Positions 53,643 through 61,922 of a stretch of DNA of 64,000 bases are shown here, piece after piece. Each line of letters begins with the position of its first letter. Within the stretch, counting starts at the first letter, position 1. A program made the translations under genes and the position numbers. Origin of the DNA: Acidobacteriaceae bacterium (lineage in GTDB: Bacteria > Acidobacteriota > Terriglobia > Bryobacterales > Bryobacteraceae); NCBI GenBank assembly GCA_019240475.1, contig JAFAYI010000024.1:514678-578677 (forward strand). Reading direction: 5' to 3'. The notes beneath the pieces were generated by a model. It did no database searches. It was not told where the DNA came from and worked only from the letters and a program-made list of their open reading frames with translations.

Positions 53643-53676
53643 GGGCGCCGGTCGAAAGCCGGCGCCCTTTTTATTT
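53643..53676 (+). terminator. Rho-independent terminator of the porin gene
   Basis: GGGCGCCGG (53643-53651), the loop TCGAAAG, then CCGGCGCCC (53659-53667), a perfect 9-bp stem, is followed by TTTTTATTT. It lies 26 bp beyond the porin stop. Confidence 0.9.
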
Positions 53677-53718
53677 CTGGAGGGGTTGGCGAATGCCGGA
53701 GCGCTGCCAAATAAAAAC

Positions 53719-53740
53719 GCCCTCGGTGACCCGAGGGCGG
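53719..53740. terminator. Hairpin between the porin and lysine-rich peptide genes
   Basis: CGCCCTCGG TGAC CCGAGGGCG is a perfect 9-bp stem with a four-base loop. The sequence AAATAAAAA precedes it and AAGGTTTAAA follows. Read on the minus strand it is followed by GTTTTTATTT, so it can terminate transcription coming from the small gene at 53779-53856. Confidence 0.75.
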
Positions 53741-53778
53741 AAGGTTTAAACTTCAGGACCCGCTATCGCGGGTAACTT

Positions 53779-53856
53779 TTACTTACCCTTTTTCTTGGTG
53801 GCGGGCTTCTTCGCAGTCTTCTTTGCGCCGCCGCTCTTCTTGGTTGCGTTCTTCAT
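53779..53856 (-). CDS. Lysine-rich 25-residue peptide (histone H1-tail-like)
   Basis: 25 codons: the peptide is MKNATKKSGGAKKTAKKPAT followed by KKKGK. Lys makes up about half of the residues, with Ala, Thr and Gly, as in H1/HC1-like C-terminal tails. GGGAGA lies eight bases before the ATG at 53856. The minus-strand promoter at 53912-53940 is a near-consensus -35/-10 pair, and a hairpin followed by T-tract lies at 53719-53740. The whole transcription unit is complete, which supports a real micro-protein. It could bind nucleic acid or be a structural polyamine-like peptide. Confidence 0.65.
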   Translation of the reverse strand: MKNATKKSGGAKKTAKKPATKKKGK

Positions 53857-53911
53857 CGAGCGATTCTCCCTAACGTAAATTTGCAATCCATACAGATCGC
53901 AGTGTGATTCA

Positions 53912-53940
53912 TATATAAGATTGTTCGCAATAGAAGTCAA
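53912..53940 (-). promoter_or_regulatory. Promoter of the lysine-rich peptide gene
   Basis: On the minus strand TTGACT (53940-53935) and TATATA (53917-53912) are separated by exactly 17 bases. The leader is about 50 bases up to the ATG at 53856. The pair is one of the strongest-looking promoters in the window. Confidence 0.75.
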
Positions 53941-54114
53941 GAAAAAAATGATGGCCGGGATTTTGGAAGGTCCCGCGGCGGTGTCGCCAAGGTTCTCAAA
54001 ACGTAAAGCTGGATTTTGTTTTACCTTTGGAAGCGCAGCTCCGCGTCTTTTGAGAGAGTAAAAATGAGCGGCGCCACTCCACGGCGCCGGAGTTCCCGGC
54101 ATGAGAGTTGTTGA

Positions 54115-55068
54115 ATGACGCAGAACAAGCGCAATTCGATGGTGCGATACGCGGCGCTCGCGGGTCTCTTGTCGATGTTGGCGATTTCCGGATGCGGAAA
54201 AAAGCATCGCGCCGCGCGAACTCCCGCTGCGCCGCAACCTTCCGCCAGCGCGAGCGCTCCGCCTCCCGCAAGCGCTCCGCAGCCCTCCAACGCGCCTTCT
54301 ACTCCGAATATTACCCGCCGCGGCGCGTCGCGACCCGCTCTGCCCATGGGCTATACGGAAGAGGGCGTCGCCAGTTGGTATGGAATTCCATTTCATGGGC
54401 GAGCGGCGGCCGATGGCGAGATCTACGATATGGAAACGCTGGTGGCCGCGCATCGGCTTATGCCCTTCAATACCTGGTTGAGGGTGACGAATCTTTCAAA
54501 CAACAAGAGCGTGAATGTGCGCGTGATCGATCGCGGGCCCTTTGTCGACGGGCGCATCATCGATCTTTCGAAAGCGGCGGCGCGCCAGATCGATTTGATC
54601 GGGCCTGGAACCGGGCGCGTGCGCTTGGAAGTGATCGCCGCTCCCGCCGATATTCCGGCGAACGATTTCTACGCCGTGCAGGTGGGCGCCTTTTCGGTGT
54701 ACGACAATGCGGAGCGCGCGCGGGCGCAGTATGCGGAACGCTTCGGGACGGCGCAACTCGCGCTAAAGCAGGGAAAGGTTCAGATGTGGCGCGTGCTGGT
54801 CGGAAAGGAATCATCCGTACGAACCGCGCAACAATTAGCGGCGACGCTCGCAAGCGATAACAAGGACGTGTTCGTAGTGCGATTGGACGAGAAGGCCGTT
54901 ACTCCGAATGCGCCGCCTGTCGCGACACTGCCTGCCGCTTCGGCCTCGCCGCCGCCCGCGCCTGGTGCGGAGAACGCCGCGCCGGCCTCCAATTCTTCGA
55001 ACGATAATCCATCCACCTCGACTCCGCCCCCCGACGATACGCGGCCTGCGCCGCCGCCGGTCGAGTAG
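54115..55068 (+). CDS. rlpA: RlpA-family septal-ring lytic transglycosylase, lipoprotein
   Basis: 317 residues. A lipobox LAISGC places the modified Cys at residue 27, so it is a lipoprotein. The RlpA double-psi beta-barrel domain follows (EEGVASWYGIPFHGRAAADG, about 82-100; VNVRVIDRGPFVDGRIIDLS, about 135-155) with the catalytic-type Asp in VRVIDRGPF. A SPOR domain (FYAVQVGAFSVYDNAERARA) binds denuded peptidoglycan at the septum. The C-terminal 60 residues are Pro/Ala/Ser rich. RlpA cleaves naked glycan strands and helps daughter cell separation in pseudomonads; in other groups the activity may be absent. Start ATG 54115. Confidence 0.92.
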   Translation: MTQNKRNSMVRYAALAGLLSMLAISGCGKKHRAARTPAAPQPSASASAPPPASAPQPSNAPSTPNITRRGASRPALPMGYTEEGVASWYGIPFHGRAAADGEIYDMETLVAAHRLMPFNTWLRVTNLSNNKSVNVRVIDRGPFVDGRIIDLSKAAARQIDLIGPGTGRVRLEVIAAPADIPANDFYAVQVGAFSVYDNAERARAQYAERFGTAQLALKQGKVQMWRVLVGKESSVRTAQQLAATLASDNKDVFVVRLDEKAVTPNAPPVATLPAASASPPPAPGAENAAPASNSSNDNPSTSTPPPDDTRPAPPPVE

Positions 55069-55185
55069 CGAAACTCCGGGGCGGAGATTTTCGGTCCGTT
55101 GTTCGCACTTTGTTCACGAGGGACTTTTGCCGCCGGAGACGCCGATGCGCTTCGAGCGCGGCAGGCACTCAGTCGGAGGCTTCCC

Positions 55186-56181
55186 GTGACGCCGCAGATT
55201 GCGCTCGATTTTTCGCCTCTCTCGATGCTGGTCGGCAACTCGCCGGCCATGCGGCAGGTGCACCGGCTGGTCACGAGGATGGGTAAGTCCCGCTTCCCTG
55301 TTCTGATTTTGGGCGAAACAGGCACCGGCAAGGAAGTGGTCGCGCGCGCTATTCACGCCATGGAGGGCCGCGGGCAATTTGTGGTGGTGGATTGCTCGTC
55401 GCTGGTCGGGCCGCTGATGGAGAGCGAGCTTTTCGGTTACGCCAAGGGCGCGTTCACCGGCGCGCACGTTCAGAAACTCGGATTGCTGGACGCCGCCAAC
55501 GGCGGCACCGCGTTTTTCGACGAGATCGGAGAGCTGCCGCTCGAGATGCAGATGAAGCTGCTGCGCGTGCTTCAAGAAAAAGAGTTTCGCGCGGTGGGTG
55601 GATTGTCGCAGCGCAGCTCGAATTTCCGCGTCATTGCAGCGACCAATCGCGACCTGGCGGAGGAGGTGGAAGAGAAACGCTTCCGGCAGGATCTGTATTA
55701 CCGCCTGAACGTTATGCGGCTGCGCATCGCGCCTTTGCGCGAGCGGAAAGAAGACATCCCGGCATTGATTCTGCACTTCCTGCAGCGTTATGGAAACGGG
55801 CACAGGTTGCCGGACGAAGTGATGGACTCCTTGATCGAATACGATTGGCCGGGGAATGTTCGCGAGTTGGAGCACACCGTCCAGCAGATGGTGGCGATGA
55901 ACTCGGGTCCATGGATCTCGAAGGCCGATCTGCCTTCCACTGTTGTGAACCGCTCGTTCGAGCGCAAGCTTACGGGAGGAAACGGCGGCAGCGGCGCGCC
56001 GGGCGCATCGGCGGCGGCGTCGTTCGACGGGAACTCGGGTATAAAGCCGCTGACCGAGGTAGAGAGATGCGCAATCCTTCACGCCATCGAGTACACGAAG
56101 GGCGACCGCACGCTGGCGGCCGCGATGTTGGGCATCGGGAGAACCACTCTCTATCGCAAGCTGAAAGAGTACGGGCTGTAA
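55186..56181 (+). CDS. Sigma-54-dependent activator without receiver domain (Fis-type HTH)
   Basis: 331 residues from GTG 55186, which has GGAGG six bases upstream; the frame is open back to 55099. There is no receiver or sensory domain. The AAA+ domain begins immediately (Walker A GETGTGKE, residues 43-50; GAFTGA at 88-93; Walker B AFFDE), and a C-terminal Fis-type helix-turn-helix (LAAAMLGIGRTTLYRKLKEYG). It can contact sigma-54. The absence of an input domain suggests regulation by amount or by another protein, as for PspF. It lies 117 bp after rlpA. Confidence 0.9.
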   Translation: MTPQIALDFSPLSMLVGNSPAMRQVHRLVTRMGKSRFPVLILGETGTGKEVVARAIHAMEGRGQFVVVDCSSLVGPLMESELFGYAKGAFTGAHVQKLGLLDAANGGTAFFDEIGELPLEMQMKLLRVLQEKEFRAVGGLSQRSSNFRVIAATNRDLAEEVEEKRFRQDLYYRLNVMRLRIAPLRERKEDIPALILHFLQRYGNGHRLPDEVMDSLIEYDWPGNVRELEHTVQQMVAMNSGPWISKADLPSTVVNRSFERKLTGGNGGSGAPGASAAASFDGNSGIKPLTEVERCAILHAIEYTKGDRTLAAAMLGIGRTTLYRKLKEYGL

Positions 56182-56191
56182 GAATGAAAGC

Positions 56192-57223
56192 GTGCGAATC
56201 GCGCTCGACGCCACTTACAGCGTGGATCCGCATCCCACTGGAATCGGCGTCTATTCGAACGAACTGCTGCTCGGGCTTGCCCGTCAGTACCCGCGCGACG
56301 TCTTTCTTCACTGCTACAGGCCGAAACAGTTCATTCGCGCCGCAGGCGCCCGAGCGCCGAACGTTCGCCGCAGGCTATTGCAACCGCCCCTCCCGTTATT
56401 TGGCGTGGAGTTGTTCCATGCGCTCAATCAAAGAGTAGATCGGCGTCCAGCGGGAAAAGTCGTTTCCACATTTCACGACTTGTTCGTGATGACGGAAGAG
56501 TATTCGTCGCCCGAGTTCCGCGAGCGCTTCACGGAGCAGGCCAAGCGCGCGGCGGAGAATTCGGATCTGATCGTTGCCGTCTCGGAATTTACGGCGAATG
56601 AAGTTACTCGACTGCTCGGATTCGACAGATCGAGGATTCGGGTCATCCCGCACGGGGTACGCGTGGCGACTTACACCGCGCCGCACAAGCGCGAGAAGAT
56701 CGTCCTGTTTGTCGGCGCGCTACAGGCCAGGAAAAATATCGCGCGCCTGGTAGAAGCCTTCGAGAGCGCGCCCGCCGATTGGCAATTGATTCTGGCCGGC
56801 GCTACAACGGGCTATGGATCGGACGCGATTCTGGATCGCGTCCGCGCGAGCCGCTCGCGTGAGCGGATCAGTATGCCCGGGCATGTTACTCCGGCCGAGT
56901 TGCAGGCGCTCTATTCGCGCGCATCCATCTTCGCGTTTCCCTCTCTCGGCGAAGGCTTCGGCATACCGGTGTTAGAAGCCATGTCGCGCGGAGTGCCTGT
57001 AATCGCCTCAACCCGGCCATCATTGGCAGAAATCGCGGGCGGCGCAGCGCTGCTGGTGGACCCGCATCGAACCGAAGAACTGGAATTCGCCCTTCGGCGG
57101 CTGATGTCCGACCCTGCCTTGCGCCAAGAGTATGCGGAACGGGGATACAACAGAGCGAAGGTCTACTCCTGGGAACGCACCGTCAAAGAAACCTACGACG
57201 TATACAGGGAATTACTGCGGTAG
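56192..57223 (+). CDS. GT4-type glycosyltransferase
   Basis: 343 residues. GT-B fold with an N-terminal DPHPTGIGVYSNELLLGLAR, a middle VIPHGV segment (NDP-sugar donor region), and the C-terminal nucleotide-binding half with LFVGALQARKNIARLVEAF and the ExE-type motif FPSLGEGFGIPVLEAMSRGVP. The family adds sugars to lipid or polysaccharide acceptors. GTG at 56192 lies ten bases after the sigma-54 activator stop, so the two are probably co-transcribed. Target unknown; an envelope polysaccharide is likely. Confidence 0.9.
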   Translation: MRIALDATYSVDPHPTGIGVYSNELLLGLARQYPRDVFLHCYRPKQFIRAAGARAPNVRRRLLQPPLPLFGVELFHALNQRVDRRPAGKVVSTFHDLFVMTEEYSSPEFRERFTEQAKRAAENSDLIVAVSEFTANEVTRLLGFDRSRIRVIPHGVRVATYTAPHKREKIVLFVGALQARKNIARLVEAFESAPADWQLILAGATTGYGSDAILDRVRASRSRERISMPGHVTPAELQALYSRASIFAFPSLGEGFGIPVLEAMSRGVPVIASTRPSLAEIAGGAALLVDPHRTEELEFALRRLMSDPALRQEYAERGYNRAKVYSWERTVKETYDVYRELLR

Positions 57224-57229
57224 GCCGAA

Positions 57230-57529
57230 CTATTTCTGATCTTCTTCCATCGAAATCTTCAGAGCGCGCAGAAACTTATGATCCTGCGAGGTCAGCCGGA
57301 TTTTTCCGGAAGACTCCTGCCTAACGGATTCCGCTGCGGCGGTTTCAGCCTCGGAATCCTCGTCCTCTTCGCGCTTATTGAAGCCGATAGTCGCTTCGAG
57401 CACCAGGAAAACATCGTATCCGGCGCGTTTGATTTCGCCGATAGCGCCCGCAATGCGGTCCGAATCGGAAAGGGATTCGTTGATTGCGTTACCCAACTCC
57501 TGCATCAACTCCTTCAATCGATCGTCCAA
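57230..57529 (-). CDS. Conserved small protein of unknown function
   Basis: 99 residues if started at the TTG at 57529, which has AAAGGGG five bases upstream; the frame is open to 57619. It has an amphipathic N-terminal helix (LDDRLKELMQELGNAINESL), a strand GYDVFLVLEATIGF and a charged, glutamate-rich tail ending KFLRALKISMEEDQK. No signal or membrane segment. No family recognised; convergent with the glycosyltransferase gene by six bases. Confidence 0.65.
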   Translation of the reverse strand: MDDRLKELMQELGNAINESLSDSDRIAGAIGEIKRAGYDVFLVLEATIGFNKREEDEDSEAETAAAESVRQESSGKIRLTSQDHKFLRALKISMEEDQK

Positions 57530-57750
57530 AACATCCCCTTTCTCGGGCACCTTCAGGTTATCACCTGATTGGGTGTCTGGGCGCCAAGGAAGCACCTGGG
57601 TCCAGCGGTAAATCAGCACTCAGAAGTACTAGTGGATGAAAACACTACGAGCGTTTCTAGAAATTTCGCGAGGCTGCTACTAGGATTTAACTTCGGTATT
57701 GGTCGGCGGAGGGACAGCGCGTTCCAAAACAGAACGAATCTCCTTCAATC

Positions 57751-57796
57751 GCGCGCAACGGGCCACAAACGCCCCGTGCGCTCGCCAATTCAGAAC
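57751..57796. repeat. Hairpin repeat, copy 2 (also at 34602)
   Basis: A 46-bp sequence beginning GCGCGCAACGGGCCACAAAC and continuing GCCCCGTGCGCTCGCC, then AATTCAGAAC. It matches the copy at 34602-34645 with few substitutions and one indel. The inner stem ACGGG/CCCGT can form. As in copy 1, it ends just before the stop codon (57801) of a minus-strand gene. Confidence 0.6.
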
Positions 57797-57800
57797 CGCC

Positions 57801-59753
57801 TCATGTTTCGGAATTCTTCTGCTCATAGGGCTTGGTGGAATAGCGCGCCGCTTCTTCCTGGGCGCCGCCCGTATTGTCGTGCGTTCGAATAGCCTGCTTG
57901 TATTCGTTGACGGCGCGGTCGCGCTGTCCCGTCACGTCGAAAATTTTTCCCAGATTTACGTGCGACCAGACCTCCGTCCACTTCGGCTCCAGGTCGCCAT
58001 TGATGGCGGCGCGAAATTCATTTGCGGCGGATTGAAAGTTGTTCTGCTTGAAGAAAAGCTCGCCGATCCTGTAATGCGCGAGCGAACTGTTCTTATTCAC
58101 CTCCAGCGCCTTCTGATATTCGCGTAGCGCGTTTGCGTAATCGTTGATTTCGACAAACTGCTCGCCGCGCCGGATCGCGACCGCGATTTGCATGCTGGGG
58201 TCTAGGCGCAGCAGCACGTGATTGGGATCGATCGAAACCTTGCGCGGCTTTCCGAACGTGTCCACGCTGAATTCGGAGGATGTGCCGGTAACCTCAACCC
58301 GCTTCTCTTCGGGATTCCCCTCGGTTTCGATCTTCAGATCGACAGGCATGCGGAATGTGTCCAGGTCCTGATTGATTTTGCCGACAATCCGGAAGCCTTT
58401 CTGCGTTCGAAGCACCGTGTATTCGAGCTTGAATTCGGGCGAGCCGCTCGATTCGAGCCACTGGATAAAGAAGTAGCGCAGATCCTGGTTCGCGACCGCT
58501 TCAAAGACCTTGCGGAACTGCTCGCTCGTGACCGATTGCCAGCTGTATTTATCGATGAAGGCATGCAGCCCTTTCTTGAAGTCGGCGTCGCCCACCACGC
58601 TGCGAAGCATGTTCAGGATGGCCGCGCCTTTGGCCGCGGTCAGCGCCCAGTACTCCGGCGAATAATCCTCCAGGCGCGCCGCCTGCAGCACCGGAGGATC
58701 CTTTACCGTGAGCGCTTCAACGTAGGTGGCCTTCAGCTCCGACTCCATGGCGCCCGGCCCCGCGGTGTGTTCCAGGTACAGCAACTCTGAAAAGCGCGCC
58801 GGGCCATTCTCCAGCCACAGGTGATTGCGATTGGCCGGCGAAACCAGAACGCCCCACCACTGCCGCGAGAGTTGATTCGCCAATATGCGGGTGTTGACTT
58901 GCTTCGTGATGGACCCCGGCGCCAGAAAAACAATGCCGGGCGCGGAATAGCCGTTTACCGCCCCGTCTTCGGTTTCAACCAACGTCAGATTGGCCTGTGG
59001 AGCGAGACCGTATTCCGACGTGAGGAACGTCATGATCTTCCCGGTTTCGTCTCCATAGTCATGCGCTTCTTCGGCCTGCGGGTCGCGAAAGAAGATGTTG
59101 GTGCTGATGCCTTCCGAGGACACCCGTACGGGATTGTCTTTCACGATAGCGATGCTTCCGGGAAAGCTGGCCTTCTCGTAATGAAACGAGTAGATGGTTC
59201 CGCCGTTCGCGGCTCGATCCGTTTTCAGATCTCCGCTACCCACCACCTGGTAGCCCGGTGGCGCCGTGATGCGAAGGTCGGCTGCGAAGCGGTTGACGGT
59301 GTAGCCGTTCACCGGAAACCAGCGCGCCGGGTAAAGAAGAAATCCGAAATCGGGATGCAGCGCGGCAAACTTGATCCCGTACACCGGCGAATCTTCGTTC
59401 CCGGTGAACTTGCCATCGTAGGCGATCGAGATTTCGCATGGCTGCGTTTTCTGAAGCGTATTCGGGAAATTGACTTTTACCGTGAAGTCCTTATCGTTGC
59501 GAGAGCTTTCAAGCGGCTGGCCGTGAGCATCTACAACTTTGGAAACGGTAAGGGCGTTGTTCAACTCGAACACCGCGCTTTGCGTGCTCTCAAGCGGCGT
59601 GAAGTCGATCTTGGCTGTAGCCGTGACGGACTGCGTGCGAGGGTTGATGTCGGCTTCGATCGTATATTTCTGGACGTCGATGAGTGGACGCTTCTCCTGC
59701 GCCCAGGCGCAAACCGCGAAGGCAATCAGAATGGTCCAGCGGAAACTGCGCAT
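57801..59753 (-). CDS. M1-peptidase-like protein with catalytic residues lost, TPR tail
   Basis: 650 residues: signal peptide (residues 1-18, CAWA-Q), the N-terminal beta-saddle of M1 peptidases, a thermolysin-like region and a C-terminal TPR pair (VEINDYANALREYQKALEVN, SSLAHYRIGELFFKQNNFQSA). All the catalytic landmarks differ from the consensus. HExxH is NQLSR in LANQLSRQWWG (293-297). The third zinc ligand in WLNEGFA is WLENGPA. GAMEN is GAVNG (264-268). The catalytic Tyr before KGA is Ala. The fold is kept but hydrolysis is not expected. It could be a scaffold or binding protein in the periplasm, helped by the TPRs. Confidence 0.88.
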   Translation of the reverse strand: MRSFRWTILIAFAVCAWAQEKRPLIDVQKYTIEADINPRTQSVTATAKIDFTPLESTQSAVFELNNALTVSKVVDAHGQPLESSRNDKDFTVKVNFPNTLQKTQPCEISIAYDGKFTGNEDSPVYGIKFAALHPDFGFLLYPARWFPVNGYTVNRFAADLRITAPPGYQVVGSGDLKTDRAANGGTIYSFHYEKASFPGSIAIVKDNPVRVSSEGISTNIFFRDPQAEEAHDYGDETGKIMTFLTSEYGLAPQANLTLVETEDGAVNGYSAPGIVFLAPGSITKQVNTRILANQLSRQWWGVLVSPANRNHLWLENGPARFSELLYLEHTAGPGAMESELKATYVEALTVKDPPVLQAARLEDYSPEYWALTAAKGAAILNMLRSVVGDADFKKGLHAFIDKYSWQSVTSEQFRKVFEAVANQDLRYFFIQWLESSGSPEFKLEYTVLRTQKGFRIVGKINQDLDTFRMPVDLKIETEGNPEEKRVEVTGTSSEFSVDTFGKPRKVSIDPNHVLLRLDPSMQIAVAIRRGEQFVEINDYANALREYQKALEVNKNSSLAHYRIGELFFKQNNFQSAANEFRAAINGDLEPKWTEVWSHVNLGKIFDVTGQRDRAVNEYKQAIRTHDNTGGAQEEAARYSTKPYEQKNSET

Positions 59754-59758
59754 GTTAG

Positions 59759-60940
59759 TTATTTTCTCCCGGACAGGTTGAAAAGGCCGGCGTCCTCAAG
59801 CGCCCCAGCCGGCAGAGATTGGGCGATGAAGTCCGCGGCCAGCCCTAAAGGATCGCCCTGGCAAGTGAGCGCCGCGCGCACGGAAGCAAGCTCGGCGCGC
59901 ATGCGATCCGACTGTTCCGGATTTGCAAGCAACGCTTCGGCCGCCTGCGCCAGGCTCGACGGCGTCATCTCTGCCTGCATCAATTCAGGAACCACCAGGC
60001 GTCCGGCAATCAGATTCACCATGCAAAGAAACGGAACTTTGACAAGCGGTCGCCCTGCCCACCAACTCAGCGAATTGACCTTATAAAAGGTCACCATCGG
60101 CGTGCCGAGCACCGCTGCCTCCACGGTAACGGTACCGCTTGCGGCGAACGCGAGATCCGCGTGGCCGATGCAGTCCCAGGTCTCGTTTTCTACTACTTGG
60201 ATGGACAGCGCTTCCAGGGGTTCCCGAAAACTTGTTAGGGCGCGGTGCGAATGGAAGCCGGACGGGGTGGCTAAAAGTAGGTTCAAGGCGAAGCGCCGGC
60301 GAAGTAGCCCGACGGCCTCGAGCAAAACCGGCAGGTGGCGGACGATTTCACCTGGGCGGCTGCCGGGAAGCAGCGCGATGGTCTTGCGATCCGCGCGTAG
60401 ACCGTGGCGAGCGAAAAACTCCGGCCGCGAAGCTTGAGTTCGCACCAAACCGGCGAGCGGATGTCCTATATAGGTTGCGTCCACGCCGCGTTCGCGAAAC
60501 CAGGGCTCTTCGAAGGGGAACAGACAGAAGAGTTTGTCGACCACTTCACGTATGGTTTTGACGCGGCCCGGCCGCCACGCCCAGGCCTGCGGGGCGACCA
60601 GATAGTAAATAGGAATGCCCAAAGCCTTGAGCCTTCGCGCCAAACGGAGGTTGAAATCGGGATTATCGGTCAGCAGAGCCGCTACCGGAGGGTTCTTTCC
60701 GGCGACACGAACCAGGCGGCGATACTCGCCATAGATGCGCGGCAGGTGCGAGACCACTTCCGCAAGCCCGACCACGGATATATCGGCCGCATCGATCACG
60801 GGCTCGACGCCCCGCGCCTGCAGCTTGGGTCCCGCGCAACCGTAAAAGCGGGCTGCCGGATACAGATGACTCAGGCGGGAAACCACCTCAGCGGCGTACA
60901 TATCGCCCGAGGCCTCGCCGGCGGAAACCAGAAACTGCAC
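59759..60940 (-). CDS. lpxB: Lipid-A-disaccharide synthase
   Basis: 393 residues, of the GT19 family. The N-terminal FLVSAGEASGDMYAAEVVSRL, the PDFNLRLARRLKALGIPIYYLVAPQAWAWRPGR segment, and the C-terminal LPGSRPGEIVRHLPVLLEA with AASGTVTVEAAVLGTPMVTFYKVN are diagnostic. It joins UDP-2,3-diacylglucosamine and lipid X to give the lipid A disaccharide, so the organism makes lipid A. It follows the M1-like gene by five bases on the same strand but starts upstream of it. No other lpx gene is in the window. Confidence 0.96.
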   Translation of the reverse strand: MQFLVSAGEASGDMYAAEVVSRLSHLYPAARFYGCAGPKLQARGVEPVIDAADISVVGLAEVVSHLPRIYGEYRRLVRVAGKNPPVAALLTDNPDFNLRLARRLKALGIPIYYLVAPQAWAWRPGRVKTIREVVDKLFCLFPFEEPWFRERGVDATYIGHPLAGLVRTQASRPEFFARHGLRADRKTIALLPGSRPGEIVRHLPVLLEAVGLLRRRFALNLLLATPSGFHSHRALTSFREPLEALSIQVVENETWDCIGHADLAFAASGTVTVEAAVLGTPMVTFYKVNSLSWWAGRPLVKVPFLCMVNLIAGRLVVPELMQAEMTPSSLAQAAEALLANPEQSDRMRAELASVRAALTCQGDPLGLAADFIAQSLPAGALEDAGLFNLSGRK

Positions 60941-61076
60941 TGCGGTTCCCTCAAGTTTAGCAGCGCGGGATCATATTGTATAAGGATGCATGACAGCCAT
61001 CGGAGCGGCGCTTCGCGAGGGCGCGCGGCAGTCCGATCGGGCGTTCTACTTTGCTAGAATCGAGGCGGAAAAGTAG

Positions 61077-61913
61077 ATGTCGATCCCACGAGAGCCGGCT
61101 CCCTCGGGCGCGGCTCAAACGAACTTAGCCAAAGTCAGTGTCGGCCAATTTGCCGAGCGGTTTCGCAGCGAGACCATCCCGCTGAGCAACACCTTTGGCT
61201 ACTTCTGCGCCTCGATTCCCATGAGCGAAGAAGTGCTGAAGGAATACCTGGAGGAGCCGGTAGCCGCGCTGCCTCCTTCGATCGCGGCAATGCTGCCGCA
61301 CATCTCAATCCTGCTGGTCCCCTATCTGGAGCGCTCCGGCGAGCGCAGTTCCAAGGCCAAGCGCAAGACCCGGCCGGCGCTCGAGAAAGTCGGCGATTTC
61401 GTGGTGGCGGACCGTCCCGCCGAGGGCCGCCAATCCTGGACATCCCAAGTCAGTTTTGAAAACGAGACGGTGCTGGTGTTTGCGCTCAAGGAACAGGACG
61501 TCGCCGAGTACCACTACCGTCTCTACCGGCGCTTGGCGGGTTTAGTCGCTGACAAATGGTCGGCCGATGCCGCTTCCAGCTACAAAGCAATGGTCCGCGA
61601 CGAGCTGGCCGCCGCCGTACACGGCGAAGTGGACGACGAAAGCTGGCAGGCCAAGCAGACCCTGCTGCGCCGCCAGACTAACAGCAAGCGCGAGAGCCCG
61701 CTGTTTGCCGAGTACGCCAAGCAGTCGTTCATCGACACCTTGACGCTCTACCTGCATGGAATCTGCTGCGACATCGACGTAGAGACGGGCCCCCGGCAGT
61801 TGCCTAGCCGGCATCTGCGGAGGCGCTTGAACCTGTTCAAGTCGTTATATCCGGCGCCCGAAGGTTACGCCGTGTTTCCCGAAGAGGCCGAAGAGTTGAA
61901 AGCGGACGAGTAG
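61077..61913 (+). CDS. Conserved hypothetical protein
   Basis: 278 residues, soluble, no signal. The N-terminal ~25 residues are Pro/Ala rich and disordered-looking; the rest alternates strands and helices (FGYFCASIPMSEEVLKEYLE, QSFIDTLTLYLHGICCDIDV). No catalytic motif is apparent. It has an ATG at 61077 and is convergent with the haloperoxidase gene by ten bases. I do not recognise a family. Confidence 0.7.
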   Translation: MSIPREPAPSGAAQTNLAKVSVGQFAERFRSETIPLSNTFGYFCASIPMSEEVLKEYLEEPVAALPPSIAAMLPHISILLVPYLERSGERSSKAKRKTRPALEKVGDFVVADRPAEGRQSWTSQVSFENETVLVFALKEQDVAEYHYRLYRRLAGLVADKWSADAASSYKAMVRDELAAAVHGEVDDESWQAKQTLLRRQTNSKRESPLFAEYAKQSFIDTLTLYLHGICCDIDVETGPRQLPSRHLRRRLNLFKSLYPAPEGYAVFPEEAEELKADE

Positions 61914-61922
61914 GGGCCGGCT

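Noticed and set aside
53779..54453. Long minus-strand frame running from the lysine-rich peptide into rlpA
   Set aside because: Only its last 25 codons have a ribosome site and promoter; the rest is antisense to rlpA and its promoter region.
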